From JADJYF01 sp965278995 (GTDB lineage Bacteria > Pseudomonadota > Gammaproteobacteria > Ga0077536): 64,000 nucleotides of DNA. The position numbers and the translations under genes are program-made. The notes under the pieces are model-generated. The model was not told where the DNA came from. It saw only the letters and a list, made by a program, of their open reading frames with translations, and did not search any database. Location: assembly GCA_965278995.1 (NCBI GenBank), contig OZ257136.1, positions 4,588,001 through 4,652,000 on the forward strand, in the 5' to 3' direction. This document shows positions 16,303 to 25,731 of the stretch, one piece after another (positions within the stretch are counted from its first letter, which is position 1; every line of letters starts with the position of its first letter).

Positions 16303-16389
16303 TGGTACCGGGAGGGGGAATCGAACCCCCACATCCTTACGGATACCAGATTTTGAGTCTGGCGCGTCTACCAGTTCCGCCATCCCGGC
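16303..16389 (-). tRNA. tRNA-Leu (anticodon CAA)
   Basis: Minus-strand class II tRNA of 87 nt. The acceptor arms are GCCGGGA and TCCCGGT with discriminator A and an encoded CCA at 16305-16303. The D-arm region has TGGCGGAACTGGTAGACGC, the anticodon stem CCAGA/TCTGG encloses CTCAAAA (anticodon CAA, reading TTG), a long variable arm follows (ATCCGTAAGGAT), and the T arm is GGGGGTTCGATTCCCCC. All parts fit tRNA-Leu. It is divergent from queA. Confidence 0.97.
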
Positions 16390-16466
16390 AAGGAGCGAAG
16401 AGGCGGCAGTATAAGGAAACACCTTGTCCCCGGCCACCGGGCGGGAGGGTCTGTTAGGATCTCCCG

Positions 16467-17522
16467 GTGCCGCTCGCCGACTTCGATTTCGACCTTCCAC
16501 CGGACCGGGTTGCGCAGTATCCCGCCGCCCGGCGCCGTGATGCGCGATTGCTCGTGCTGGGCGACGAGCGAGACGCTGCGCACGTCATGGTCGACACCGC
16601 ACTGCACGACGCCGGCATTGCCGACCTGCCCGCGCTTCTGAAACCCGGCGATCTGCTGGTACTGAACGATACCCGCGTCATTCCGGCCCGTCTGTTCGGT
16701 CACAAGGAATCCGGTGGTGCTGTGGAGATCTTGATTGAGCGGATGCTGGCGGATGGCCGCGCCTGGGCGCATGTGCGGGCTAGCAAGTCGCCGCGACCGG
16801 GCGCGCGACTGATGATCGATCCGACAGGTGAGCTGAACGTCGTCGGGCGTGAAGACGACCTCTTTCTTATCGAAGTCGCTGGCGGCGGTTCGCTGACGGC
16901 GCTGTTGGCGACGAGCGGGCACATGCCGTTGCCGCCTTACATTACGCGCGCCGACGAGGCGCAGGACGCCGAGCGTTATCAAACCGTCTATGCCGAGCGC
17001 CCGGGCGCCGTGGCGGCGCCGACGGCCGGGCTGCATCTCGACACCGCCATGCTGGGCGAACTCGAGGCGCGTGGCGTGGCGTTCGCCAGGGTCACCCTGC
17101 ATGTCGGGGCGGGCACTTTTCGGCCGGTGCGCGGCGAGGACATCGAGACGCATGTCATGCACGCTGAACATAGCGAAGTTTCCGCGGAAACGTGCCAGGC
17201 CGTCAGGGCAGCGCGCGCAGCAGGCGGTCGTGTCGTGGCCATCGGCACGACGGTTACGCGTGCCTTGGAAGCCGCTGCTCGCGGTCCGCAGGGCTTGGCG
17301 CCGTTCAACGGCGATACGCGCCTGTTCATTCGCGAAGGTTTCGAGTTCCGGGTTGTCGACGCTCTGTTGACCAACTTCCATTTGCCGCGTTCGACCTTGT
17401 TGATGCTGGTCTGCGCTTTCGGCGGTCACGCGCGGGTGATGGCTGCTTATCGCCATGCGTTGGCTCACGACTATCGATTTTTCAGCTACGGCGATGCGAT
17501 GTGGCTGCAACGGGCGCGATGA
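16467..17522 (+). CDS. queA: S-adenosylmethionine:tRNA ribosyltransferase-isomerase
   Basis: QueA moves the ribosyl part of SAM onto 7-aminomethyl-deazaguanine in tRNA to give epoxyqueuosine. The 351-aa length is normal. Motifs: FDFDLPPDRVAQYPAARRR at the N-terminus, LLVLNDTRVIPARLFG, SGHMPLPPYI, ERPGAVAAPTAGLH, LHVGAGTFRPVR and TNFHLPRSTLLMLVCAF near the end. The start is GTG 16467. It overlaps tgt by ATGA, so the two queuosine genes are coupled. Confidence 0.97.
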   Translation: MPLADFDFDLPPDRVAQYPAARRRDARLLVLGDERDAAHVMVDTALHDAGIADLPALLKPGDLLVLNDTRVIPARLFGHKESGGAVEILIERMLADGRAWAHVRASKSPRPGARLMIDPTGELNVVGREDDLFLIEVAGGGSLTALLATSGHMPLPPYITRADEAQDAERYQTVYAERPGAVAAPTAGLHLDTAMLGELEARGVAFARVTLHVGAGTFRPVRGEDIETHVMHAEHSEVSAETCQAVRAARAAGGRVVAIGTTVTRALEAAARGPQGLAPFNGDTRLFIREGFEFRVVDALLTNFHLPRSTLLMLVCAFGGHARVMAAYRHALAHDYRFFSYGDAMWLQRAR

Positions 17523-18646
17523 ACGCCACCTGGCCGATGCGCTACCGACTCGAGGCCAGCGACGGTGCTGCGCGCGCCGGCCGGCTGGTCTTTCCGCGGG
17601 GCGACGTCGAGACGCCGGTCTTCATGCCGGTAGGTACCTATGGCACGGTCAAAGCCATGACGCCGGAAGAACTAACTGGGCTCGGTGCCAGCATCGTGCT
17701 TGGCAATACCTATCACCTGATGTTGCGCCCGGGCACGGAGATTATCGCGGCGCATGGCTCTCTGCATGAGTTCATGCACTGGTCGCGGCCGATACTCACC
17801 GACTCCGGCGGCTTCCAGGTGTTCAGCCTGGGCAAGCTGCGCACGATCAAGGAGGAGGGTGTCACGTTCCGTTCGCCGCTGAACGGCGATCGCATATTTC
17901 TCTCGCCCGAGATTTCGATGCAGGTGCAGCGCGCGCTCGGCGCGGATATCGTCATGATATTCGACGAATGCACACCCTATCCGGCGACGCTCGAACAGGC
18001 CGCCGACTCGATGCGGATGTCGTTGCGTTGGGCTGCGCGCAGCCGCGAGGCCCATGGCGACAATCCGGCGGCGCTGTTCGGCATCGTGCAGGGCGGCATG
18101 TATGCGGACCTGCGCGCGGAGTCGGCAGCGGGTTTGATGACGCTCGGTTTCGATGGCTATGCCATCGGCGGTCTCTCGGTCGGCGAACCCAAGGAGGCGA
18201 TGCGCGAAACCATGGCGCTGACGGTGCCGCTGTTACCCGAAGATCGCCCGCGTTACCTGATGGGCGTCGGTACGCCGGAAGATCTCATCGAGGCGATCGA
18301 TTGTGGCGTCGATATGTTCGACTGTGTGCTGCCGACGCGGAACGCACGTAACGGCCATCTTTTCACCAGTGAAGGCGTCGTGCGCATCCGGAACAGCAAG
18401 CATAGGCATTCTACCGCGCCGGTCGACCCGGCCTGCGACTGTTATGCCTGTACACACTATTCGCGCGCTTATCTCTATCACCTCGATCGCGCCAACGAGA
18501 TCCTTGGCGCCCGCCTGAATACCATTCACAACCTGGCCTACTATCTCGGACTTATGCGGGATGCCCGCTCCGCTATCCGGGCCGGTGGTTGGGCGGCGTT
18601 CCGGCGCGCGTTTTACGCCAGGCGCGAGCAGCCGGGAGCGTCCTGA
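17519..18646 (+). CDS. tgt: queuine/preQ1 tRNA-guanine transglycosylase
   Basis: Tgt swaps G34 of tRNAs with GUN anticodons for preQ1. The protein is 375 aa. Visible: TPVFMPVGTYGTVKAMTP, the catalytic-pocket segment ILTDSGGFQVFSL, VQGGMYADLR, GYAIGGLSVGEP, the nucleophile region VDMFDCVLPTRNARNG, and the zinc site CDCYACTHYSRAYLYHL (three Cys and His). The ATG at 17519 overlaps the queA stop; the longer upstream frame is only the queA shadow. It is followed by yajC-secD-secF as in many gammaproteobacteria. Confidence 0.97.
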   Translation: MNATWPMRYRLEASDGAARAGRLVFPRGDVETPVFMPVGTYGTVKAMTPEELTGLGASIVLGNTYHLMLRPGTEIIAAHGSLHEFMHWSRPILTDSGGFQVFSLGKLRTIKEEGVTFRSPLNGDRIFLSPEISMQVQRALGADIVMIFDECTPYPATLEQAADSMRMSLRWAARSREAHGDNPAALFGIVQGGMYADLRAESAAGLMTLGFDGYAIGGLSVGEPKEAMRETMALTVPLLPEDRPRYLMGVGTPEDLIEAIDCGVDMFDCVLPTRNARNGHLFTSEGVVRIRNSKHRHSTAPVDPACDCYACTHYSRAYLYHLDRANEILGARLNTIHNLAYYLGLMRDARSAIRAGGWAAFRRAFYARREQPGAS

Positions 18647-18698
18647 CACCCCGTCGAGGTCCTGTGTCATAATGCGCGGCCAATTTTCGGGGCGGGTC

Positions 18699-19028
18699 AT
18701 GGACTACTTCATACAGAACGCGTGGGCACAGGCGGGCGGGGCCGGCGGGCCGCAGGGCATCATGGGGTTCCTGCCGCTGATCGTCCTGTTCGTCATCTTT
18801 TACATGTTCCTTATCCGCCCGCAGATGAAGCGGCAGAAGGAGCAAACCAAGATGCTGCAGGCGCTGGCCAAAGGTGACGAGGCGGCGACCTCTGGCGGAT
18901 TGCTCGGGCGCATCACTGAAGTCGGTGCCAATTTCGTCAAGCTCGAAATCGCCAAAGACACGGAGGTCAAGGTGCAGAAGCACGCGATCGCCCAGATCAT
19001 GCCCAAGGGCACCCTCAAAGAGATGTGA
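18699..19028 (+). CDS. yajC: preprotein translocase subunit YajC
   Basis: This small inner-membrane accessory of the Sec holotranslocon works with SecD and SecF. It is 109 aa: a short N-terminus (MDYFIQNAWAQAGG), one membrane helix (FLPLIVLFVIFYMFLI), then RPQMKRQKEQTKMLQALAKG and a cytosolic beta domain (GLLGRITEVGANFVKLEIA). The ATG at 18699 matches the family start and lies 52 bp after tgt. Confidence 0.95.
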   Translation: MDYFIQNAWAQAGGAGGPQGIMGFLPLIVLFVIFYMFLIRPQMKRQKEQTKMLQALAKGDEAATSGGLLGRITEVGANFVKLEIAKDTEVKVQKHAIAQIMPKGTLKEM

Positions 19029-19084
19029 GTCCGGCGCCCTGTTCGCGCTGATGCCACTTCGCACTTACTCCGGATTCCGCGACG

Positions 19085-20902
19085 ATGAACCAGTACCCGC
19101 TGTGGCGTTACCTCCTGATCCTGGTCATCCTGGCGCTGGGCATCATTTATTCGATGCCAAACCTATATACCCCCGATCCCGCCCTGCAGATTTCGGCACG
19201 GCGCTCCGAGTCGGTCGATGAGGCACTGCGCGACAAAATCAAAGCGGCGCTCGACAAGGCCGGCATCGCAACCAAGCAGATTGAACTCGCCGACAATCGG
19301 CTGATGCTGCGATTCGTCGATGCCGATGCGCGCGCAAGCGCGCGAGCGGCAGTGGCTGAAGCGGCAGACGAACAGCACTTCATCGTGGCGCTGAACATGG
19401 CGCCGACAACGCCGGGGTGGCTGCGCTGGCTTCAGGCTAAACCGATGTATATGGGCCTGGATCTGCGTGGCGGCGTGCACTTTCTCATGCAGGTCGATAT
19501 GGATACCGTGCGCGTTCAGACTGACGAACGCTTTGTCTCGGAACTCCGCACCGCATTCCGCGAAGCGAAAGTCCGCTATCGCTCGATTGCGCGCTTGCCA
19601 CAAGGCGGCATCGAAATTCAGCTCCTGAACGCAGAAATGCGCGCCCGTGCGGACAGCACGCTGGCGGGCGATTTCGGCGACCTCCAGCTGCAGGAAAACA
19701 CCGATCCGTTAGTTCTGCGACTGACCGTCAAAGAACAGGTGATGACCGAGACGCGGCGTACCGCCATCAAGCAGAACCTGACGACGCTACGCAATCGCGT
19801 CAACGAATTCGGTGTCGCTGAACCGGTCATACAGCAGCAGGGTGACAGCCGCATCGTCGTGCAGCTGCCCGGTGTCGAAGACACCGCCGAAGCGAAGAAA
19901 ATCCTTGGCGCGACCGCCACGCTCGAATTTCGCATGGTCGATATCGAAGGTGACGTGAAGGCCGCTGTCGACGGCCGCGTGCCGGTCAATTCCAAGCTCT
20001 ACAATCAGCGTACCGGCGCGCCCATCCTGCTCGAAAAGAAAGTGATGCTGACCGGTGAGTACATCATCGATGCCTCCTCCGGCATCGAACAACAAAGCGG
20101 CAGCCCGGCGGTATTCATCACGCTCGATGGCAAGGGTGCGCGCATATTCTCGCAAGTCACGCGCCAACGTATCGGAAAGCCGATGGCGGTGGTCTACATC
20201 GAGCAGCGCAAAGGTCGGCCGATAGAAGAAGTCATCAATACGGCGACTATCCGCGACGAACTCGGCAAGCGATTCCAGATTACCGGTCTCGATTCGACCG
20301 AGGAAGCCCATACCCTCGCCCTGCTGCTGCGTGCCGGCGCGCTGGCGGCGCCAATAGAGATTATCGAAGAGCGCACCATCGGCCCGAGTCTCGGCGCGGA
20401 TAACATCGAGAAAGGTTTCATGTCGGCCATCATGGGCCTGCTTGCAGTCGTCGTCTTCACGACTGGCTATTACAAGGTGTTCGGCTTCATTGCGAGTATC
20501 GCGGTCGTGATGAACGTGGTGCTGGTCGTGGCCCTGATGTCGATGCTGCAGGCGACGCTGTCGCTGCCCGGCATCGCCGGCATCGTCTTGACCGTCGGCA
20601 TGTCGGTCGATGCGAACGTGCTCATCAACGAGCGAATCCGCGAAGAATTGCGTAACGGCAACTCGCCGCAGGCCAGCATCAACGCCGGCTACGAAAAAGC
20701 GTTTGCGACCATTACCGACGCCAATCTCACCACGCTGATCGCGGCGATCGTCCTGTTTGGCATGGGCAGCGGGCCGGTCAAGGGTTTTGCGGTCACGCTT
20801 GCGCTCGGTATCGTCACGTCGATGTTTACGGCCACCACTGTCACGCGCGCAATCGTGAATCTTGTCTACGGTCGTCGACGCATCACCAAGCTGTGGGTTT
20901 GA
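19085..20902 (+). CDS. secD: protein translocase subunit SecD
   Basis: SecD is a proton-driven RND-like partner that pulls exported proteins across the membrane. The 605-aa length is usual. A first membrane helix (LLILVILALGIIYSMPNLY) leads into a large periplasmic region with GLDLRGGVHFLMQVDMD, and the C-terminal membrane block has VVLVVALMSMLQATLSLPGI, GMSVDANVLINERIREEL and the conserved end of helix 6. It is followed by secF after a 23-bp gap. Confidence 0.97.
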   Translation: MNQYPLWRYLLILVILALGIIYSMPNLYTPDPALQISARRSESVDEALRDKIKAALDKAGIATKQIELADNRLMLRFVDADARASARAAVAEAADEQHFIVALNMAPTTPGWLRWLQAKPMYMGLDLRGGVHFLMQVDMDTVRVQTDERFVSELRTAFREAKVRYRSIARLPQGGIEIQLLNAEMRARADSTLAGDFGDLQLQENTDPLVLRLTVKEQVMTETRRTAIKQNLTTLRNRVNEFGVAEPVIQQQGDSRIVVQLPGVEDTAEAKKILGATATLEFRMVDIEGDVKAAVDGRVPVNSKLYNQRTGAPILLEKKVMLTGEYIIDASSGIEQQSGSPAVFITLDGKGARIFSQVTRQRIGKPMAVVYIEQRKGRPIEEVINTATIRDELGKRFQITGLDSTEEAHTLALLLRAGALAAPIEIIEERTIGPSLGADNIEKGFMSAIMGLLAVVVFTTGYYKVFGFIASIAVVMNVVLVVALMSMLQATLSLPGIAGIVLTVGMSVDANVLINERIREELRNGNSPQASINAGYEKAFATITDANLTTLIAAIVLFGMGSGPVKGFAVTLALGIVTSMFTATTVTRAIVNLVYGRRRITKLWV

Positions 20903-20925
20903 CAGCTCACTAACCGGGCGTATTT

Positions 20926-21852
20926 ATGGCTGACAACGCACATCGGGATTTCACCGTCGACTTCATGGGCCGGCGACGGCTCGCTGTGATCATCACGGTG
21001 CTGTTGACCATCGGCTCACTCGTCGCGATCGGAATGCGCGGCTTCAATTTCGGAATCGACTTCACTGGCGGCACGCTGGTCGAGCTCGGCTATACGTCGC
21101 CTACCGACGTCAACGGCATCCGCCAGACGCTCGAGAAATCGGACTTCGGCAATGCGACCGTGCAGGTCTTCGGCACGCCGAACGAAGTGCTGGTGCGCCT
21201 GCCGCCATCCGGTGATATCGCGGCAGCCGAAATCAGCCAGCGCATTCTGACGCTGTTGCCCGGTGCCGAGATGCGCCGCATCGAGTTTGTCGGGCCGCAG
21301 ATCGGCGAGGAACTCGCCGCCGATGGGCTCATGGCCATGTTCATCGCGCTGCTCGGCATCTTCATCTACGTGATGGCGCGGTTCACCTGGAAATTCTCGC
21401 TCGGCGCCATCGCCGCGACCCTGCACGACGTCATCATCACACTCGGTTATTTCGCTGTCAGCCAGGCGGAATTCGATCTCACCGTGCTGGCGGCGGTGCT
21501 GACGGTACTTGGTTATTCGCTGAACGATACGGTCGTCGTGTTCGATCGTGTGCGTGAAAATCTGCGCCGCAAACGCAAGGAAACAGTCATCGAGACCATC
21601 AACGGCGCCATCAATCAGACGCTGTCGCGAACGATCATCACGGCGGGTGAAACGTTCTTCGTCGTCGTCGCGCTGTTTTTCTTCGGTGGCGAGCTGCTGC
21701 ACGGTTTCTCGACCGCGCTCATGATTGGTATTGTCGTCGGCACCTATTCGTCCATTTACGTCGCGACTGCCACGGTGGCCGCACTGGGCGTGACACGGCA
21801 AGACCTCCTGCCGGTGCAGAAAGAAGGCGCCGCGGTCGACGATAGACCTTGA
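20926..21852 (+). CDS. secF: protein translocase subunit SecF
   Basis: SecF pairs with SecD. The 308-aa protein has an N-terminal helix (LAVIITVLLTIGSLVAIGM), then FNFGIDFTGGTLVELGY, and the C-terminal membrane block with GYSLNDTVVVFDRVRENLR and ETINGAINQTLSRTIIT, both family signatures. It ends 7 bp before pdxB. Confidence 0.97.
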   Translation: MADNAHRDFTVDFMGRRRLAVIITVLLTIGSLVAIGMRGFNFGIDFTGGTLVELGYTSPTDVNGIRQTLEKSDFGNATVQVFGTPNEVLVRLPPSGDIAAAEISQRILTLLPGAEMRRIEFVGPQIGEELAADGLMAMFIALLGIFIYVMARFTWKFSLGAIAATLHDVIITLGYFAVSQAEFDLTVLAAVLTVLGYSLNDTVVVFDRVRENLRRKRKETVIETINGAINQTLSRTIITAGETFFVVVALFFFGGELLHGFSTALMIGIVVGTYSSIYVATATVAALGVTRQDLLPVQKEGAAVDDRP

Positions 21853-21859
21853 GTCAGGC

Positions 21860-22996
21860 ATGAGCACGGCAGCGACGGTGGAAATCCTCGCTGACCGGGA
21901 AATTGTCGGCGTCAACGAGGCTTTCGCCGGACTGGGTCGGCTCCGATTGTTCGACGGTCGCGCGCTGACCACTGCCGAGCTTGGCCAGGCCGACATTCTG
22001 CTGGTCCGTTCCGTTACCCGGGTCGGCGAAGCGCTGCTCGCCGGCAGCCAGGTACGCTTTGTCGGTACCGCAACGGCCGGCACCGATCACATCGATACCG
22101 CCGCCCTGACCAGCCTCGGTATCGGCTTTGCCGACGCGCCCGGCTGCAACGCGCGCGCCGTGGCCGAGCACGTCGTCGTTTGTCTGTATCAACACGCCGC
22201 TGCCCGTCGCCGTCGCCCGCAGGATTACCGTGTCGGCATCGTCGGGTTTGGTCACGTCGGGGGAGCGCTGGCCAGTCTGCTGGATCGACTGGGTGTGCGT
22301 TATCGGGTCAACGATCCGCTGCTCGCGGCGCGTGGAATGCTGCCGGATTCGCGTCCATTGAGCGACATCCTGGCCTGTGACGTCGTCACGCTGCATGTCC
22401 CGCTGACCGATGCGGGACCGTCGCCGACCCGGCATCTGATCGGCAGCGCTGCCATTGCCGCACTGGCCGACGACAGCCTGCTGATCAATGCCGCCAGGGG
22501 CGGTGTCGTCGACGAATCGGCACTGTGTAGCCGCCTGCGGGACGGACCGCCGCTGACCGCGGCCATCGACTGCTGGGTTGGCGAACCGCGTATCGACAGC
22601 GAGCTGCTGGCGTTGGCAAGCCAGGCAACGCCGCACATTGCCGGTCACAGTCTTGAAGCCCGCCTGACCGCAACCCGAATGCTGCATTCGGCGGTCCAGG
22701 TTCACCTGGGTCAGGCCCAACCGTATCCGGTCGCACCGCCGCCGCGTGTGCAAACGCAGCTCGCCGGCACTAAAGGACTGGCCGAGATACTCGGCGAAGT
22801 GCAGCCGCTGTCTGTGCATACAGCGTATATGCAGGCCCTCGGCGCACTGACGCCAGAAGCCCGCGGCGCGCAGTTCGATGCGCGTCGCCGCAGCCACGGT
22901 CTGCGCCGTGAGTTTGCCGCTTACGACATTGCAAGCTCGCTGCTCGCGCCGGATACTGTCGCCGAACTCGGTGCGCTGGGATTTGCCTGCGTCTAA
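21860..22996 (+). CDS. pdxB: erythronate-4-phosphate dehydrogenase
   Basis: PdxB oxidises 4-phosphoerythronate in the DXP-dependent route to pyridoxal phosphate. The 378-aa protein is a 2-hydroxyacid dehydrogenase: VRSVTRVGEALLAGSQVRFV and GTDHID in the substrate domain, the NAD motif VGIVGFGHVGGALASLLDRLG, then INAARGGVVDESAL with the catalytic Arg, and GHSLEARLTATRML with the catalytic His. The C-terminal dimerisation domain is about 90 residues. Only some gammaproteobacteria use PdxB, which supports the class assignment. Confidence 0.93.
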   Translation: MSTAATVEILADREIVGVNEAFAGLGRLRLFDGRALTTAELGQADILLVRSVTRVGEALLAGSQVRFVGTATAGTDHIDTAALTSLGIGFADAPGCNARAVAEHVVVCLYQHAAARRRRPQDYRVGIVGFGHVGGALASLLDRLGVRYRVNDPLLAARGMLPDSRPLSDILACDVVTLHVPLTDAGPSPTRHLIGSAAIAALADDSLLINAARGGVVDESALCSRLRDGPPLTAAIDCWVGEPRIDSELLALASQATPHIAGHSLEARLTATRMLHSAVQVHLGQAQPYPVAPPPRVQTQLAGTKGLAEILGEVQPLSVHTAYMQALGALTPEARGAQFDARRRSHGLRREFAAYDIASSLLAPDTVAELGALGFACV

Positions 22997-23006
22997 GCCT
23001 CGCTCC

Positions 23007-24224
23007 ATGACGGAAATACTCGTGCCGCCCACTCACCCGCTCGTGATCGGAACGCCGCTGGCGCCCAACGCGACGCGCCTGCTGCTGCTCGGCGCCGGCG
23101 AACTCGGCCGCGAAGTCGCGCTGGAAGCGATGCGCCTCGGCCTTGAGGTCATCGCCTGCGATCGCTACGCCAACGCACCCGCCATGCAGGTTGCGCACCG
23201 CGCCCATGTGATCGATATGCTCGACCCGGCCAGCCTGCGGAGGATCATCGAGCGCGAACGACCGGCCTGCATCGTGCCCGAAGTCGAGGCCATCGCGACC
23301 GATGAACTGGTCGCGCTGGAAGCAGAGGGTTACCGCGTTGTGCCGACCGCCACAGCAACGCGTCTGACGATGGATCGCGAAGGTATCCGGCGCCTTGCTG
23401 CTGAACAACTCGGTTTGCCGACCTCACGTTATCGCTTTGCCGGAAGTGCCGAGGAATGCGCGCAGGCGATTGCCGCCATCGGCGTACCATGCATCGTCAA
23501 ACCGGTCATGAGCTCGTCTGGTAAAGGGCAGATTACGGTGCGTGACCCAGGCGAAGCAGCCGCTGCCTGGCAATACGCGGTCAGTGGCGGCCGCGCGGCG
23601 CGGGCCCGGGTCATCGTCGAAGCGTTCATCGACTTCGACTACGAGATTACGCTGCTGACGGTACGTCACGCCGGCGGTACGCGCTTCTGCGCGCCGATAG
23701 GGCATCTGCAGATCGATGGCGATTACCGCGAATCCTGGCAGCCGCAGCCCATGAGTGTCGCCGCCCTGGCGCGAGCCGAGGAAGTTGCACGTACCGTCAC
23801 CGACGCGCTCGGTGGCTACGGTCTTTTCGGCGTCGAGCTGTTCGTCCGTGGCGACAGCATTTATTTCAGCGAAGTGTCGCCGCGCCCGCACGATACCGGC
23901 ATGGTCACGATGATTTCGCAATCGTTGTCGCAGTTCGCATTGCACGTGCGCGCCCTGCTCGGTGTCGAAGTTGCTGCATTCGAGCAGCGCGGGGCGGCGG
24001 CGAGTGTCGCAATCCTGGCCAGCGGCGCCGGGCGTACCATCAGTTACGCTGGCCTCAGCGCCGCGCTCGCCGAAGCGGATACCGATATCCGCCTTTTCGG
24101 TAAACCTGAAGTTGCCGGCAAGCGACGCCTCGGCGTCGCGCTGGCGCGCGGTACGGATATCGACGACGCCCGGCAACGCGCACGCGCGGTTGCCGCTCGA
24201 ATCGCTGTCACGATCGAACCCTGA
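23007..24224 (+). CDS. purT: formate-dependent phosphoribosylglycinamide formyltransferase 2
   Basis: PurT makes formyl-GAR from GAR, formate and ATP in purine synthesis. The 405-aa ATP-grasp protein has the N-terminal LLLLGAGELGREVALEAMRL, then IVPEVEAIATDEL, the ATP-grasp segment CIVKPVMSSSGKGQ, and the metal-site motif GVELFVRGDSIYFSEVSPRP followed by HDTGMVTM. The ATG at 23007 lies 10 bp after pdxB and matches the family start. Confidence 0.96.
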   Translation: MTEILVPPTHPLVIGTPLAPNATRLLLLGAGELGREVALEAMRLGLEVIACDRYANAPAMQVAHRAHVIDMLDPASLRRIIERERPACIVPEVEAIATDELVALEAEGYRVVPTATATRLTMDREGIRRLAAEQLGLPTSRYRFAGSAEECAQAIAAIGVPCIVKPVMSSSGKGQITVRDPGEAAAAWQYAVSGGRAARARVIVEAFIDFDYEITLLTVRHAGGTRFCAPIGHLQIDGDYRESWQPQPMSVAALARAEEVARTVTDALGGYGLFGVELFVRGDSIYFSEVSPRPHDTGMVTMISQSLSQFALHVRALLGVEVAAFEQRGAAASVAILASGAGRTISYAGLSAALAEADTDIRLFGKPEVAGKRRLGVALARGTDIDDARQRARAVAARIAVTIEP

Positions 24225-24255
24225 CGAACGACCACCCCACCAGGAGAACATGAGC

Positions 24256-24642
24256 ATGCGCATGATGCATACGATGTTGCGCGTAACCGACCTCGAAGCC
24301 TCGTTGACGTTCTATAGTGATGTGCTCGGCATGCGTCTGTTGCGACGGCACGACTTTCCGACCGGGCGCTTTACGCTGGCATTTGTCGGCTACGGCGACG
24401 AAGCCGACAATACCGTGCTCGAATTGACCCACAACTGGGACACGGCGAGTTACCAGCTCGGCGACGCTTATGGCCATATCGCGCTGGGCGTCGCCGATGT
24501 CTATGCAGCCTGCGAGACCATCAAATCGCGCGGCGGCAAAGTCGTCCGTGAAGCCGGGCCGATGAAAGGTGGCACGCGGGTCATCGCATTCGTCGAAGAT
24601 CCCGACGGGTACAAAATAGAGCTCGTCGAAGAACGCCATTGA
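24256..24642 (+). CDS. gloA: lactoylglutathione lyase (glyoxalase I)
   Basis: Glyoxalase I converts the methylglyoxal-glutathione adduct to S-lactoylglutathione. The 128-aa single-module form matches the Ni-type E. coli enzyme: HTMLRVTDLEASLTFYSDVL with the first metal His, TVLELTHNWD, YGHIALGVADVY, and VAFVEDPDGYKIELVEER-like end with the last Glu ligand. The start at 24256 has AGGAGA 8 nt upstream; the ATG at 24250 is too close to it. Confidence 0.94.
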   Translation: MRMMHTMLRVTDLEASLTFYSDVLGMRLLRRHDFPTGRFTLAFVGYGDEADNTVLELTHNWDTASYQLGDAYGHIALGVADVYAACETIKSRGGKVVREAGPMKGGTRVIAFVEDPDGYKIELVEERH

Positions 24643-24833
24643 CTGGCCACTGAAGGCCGCTGTAGACGCCGTGCTGCGGCACAGCCGCGGCCCTTTATGC
24701 TACATTACGGCGCCCTGTACACAGCTTCGCCGCTTGCTGTACGGGTCTGCGCAAGGTCACCGATGGCAGCCCCGGCGCCGGGTTCGGTACCACGCAGCGT
24801 GTCGACAACTACTGGTGACTAGGAACCTGAGGC

Positions 24834-25442
24834 ATGAAACGTTTTCTGCGAGCATCAATAGCCATCGCGCTGTTCGTATTTGTCGTTGGCGTGCAGGCAA
24901 CCCCTGTGCCGGCGGATATTGTGCGCACGACGACCGATGACGTCCTTGCCCGTATCACTGCCGACAAAGAAACGCTGCGCGCCGATCCGGGCAAGATGTT
25001 CAATCTTGTCTCGGAAGTCATTTTCCCGCATTTCGATTTCGCCATCATGTCGCAGTGGGTACTGGGCGAATACTGGAACAGCGCTGACGAAACTTCGCGC
25101 CAGGCGTTCGTCGACCAGTTCCGCAAGCTGCTGGTGCGAACATACGCGACTGCGCTGCTCGAGTTCTCAGACCAGTCCATCACTTATCCCGACGTCGAAC
25201 AGAAAGGCGGTGCCAACACCGCACTCGTCAAGCAGGAGATTTCGCAGGAAGGCAGCGCGCCTATGCCGATAGTCTATCGACTGCACAACAAGAGCGGTGA
25301 ATGGAAAGTGTTTGACGTTTCAGTCGACGGTGTCAGCCTGGTCAAGACCTACCGTGCCTCTTTCGGCGCGATGATCAAGGATGGCAGCCTGGCTGCCCTG
25401 ATCGACTCGCTTGCCGCGAAGAACAAACAGTATTCGAATTGA
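24834..25442 (+). CDS. mlaC: phospholipid-binding protein MlaC
   Basis: MlaC carries phospholipids through the periplasm between MlaA-OmpC and MlaFEDB. The 202-aa protein has a signal peptide (FLRASIAIALFVFVVGVQA) and the family core VIFPHFDFAIMSQWVLGEYW, FRKLLVRTYATALLEFSD and YRLHNKSGEWKVFDVSVDGV, ending with SLVKTYRASFG. Unusually no mlaF, mlaE, mlaD or mlaB lies next to it; the 5' neighbour is gloA. A TATGCTACATT box at about 24696 could be its -10. Confidence 0.93.
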   Translation: MKRFLRASIAIALFVFVVGVQATPVPADIVRTTTDDVLARITADKETLRADPGKMFNLVSEVIFPHFDFAIMSQWVLGEYWNSADETSRQAFVDQFRKLLVRTYATALLEFSDQSITYPDVEQKGGANTALVKQEISQEGSAPMPIVYRLHNKSGEWKVFDVSVDGVSLVKTYRASFGAMIKDGSLAALIDSLAAKNKQYSN

Positions 25443-25467
25443 TACCGACGAACCGCGGACCGAAGTC

Positions 25468-25719
25468 ATGACGCCTGAAGAGATCAGCCAGATGATTGTA
25501 GCCGGCATCGCCGGAGCCGAAGCACATGTCGATGGCGACGGCAGGCACTTCGTCGCGCGCGTGGTCAGCGATTCCTTCGCTGGGTTGACCATGATCAAGC
25601 AGCACAAGATGGTTTATGCCGCGCTCGGTGACGGCATGGAGGGCGCCATACACGCGTTGTCTATCCAGACCTATACCAAAGAGGCCTGGGAGAAAGCGCG
25701 CAAGTTTCAGACTTTGTAG
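25468..25719 (+). CDS. ibaG: BolA-family protein IbaG
   Basis: This 83-aa BolA-type protein (YrbA/IbaG group) works with monothiol glutaredoxin in iron-sulfur trafficking. Motifs: EISQMIVAGIAGAEAHVDGD, the class II core HFVARVVSDSFAGLTMIKQH, and ALSIQTYTKEAWEKAR. The ATG at 25468 matches the family start. It sits between mlaC and murA as in many gammaproteobacteria. Confidence 0.92.
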   Translation: MTPEEISQMIVAGIAGAEAHVDGDGRHFVARVVSDSFAGLTMIKQHKMVYAALGDGMEGAIHALSIQTYTKEAWEKARKFQTL

Positions 25720-25731
25720 CGTCGCTCGCGC

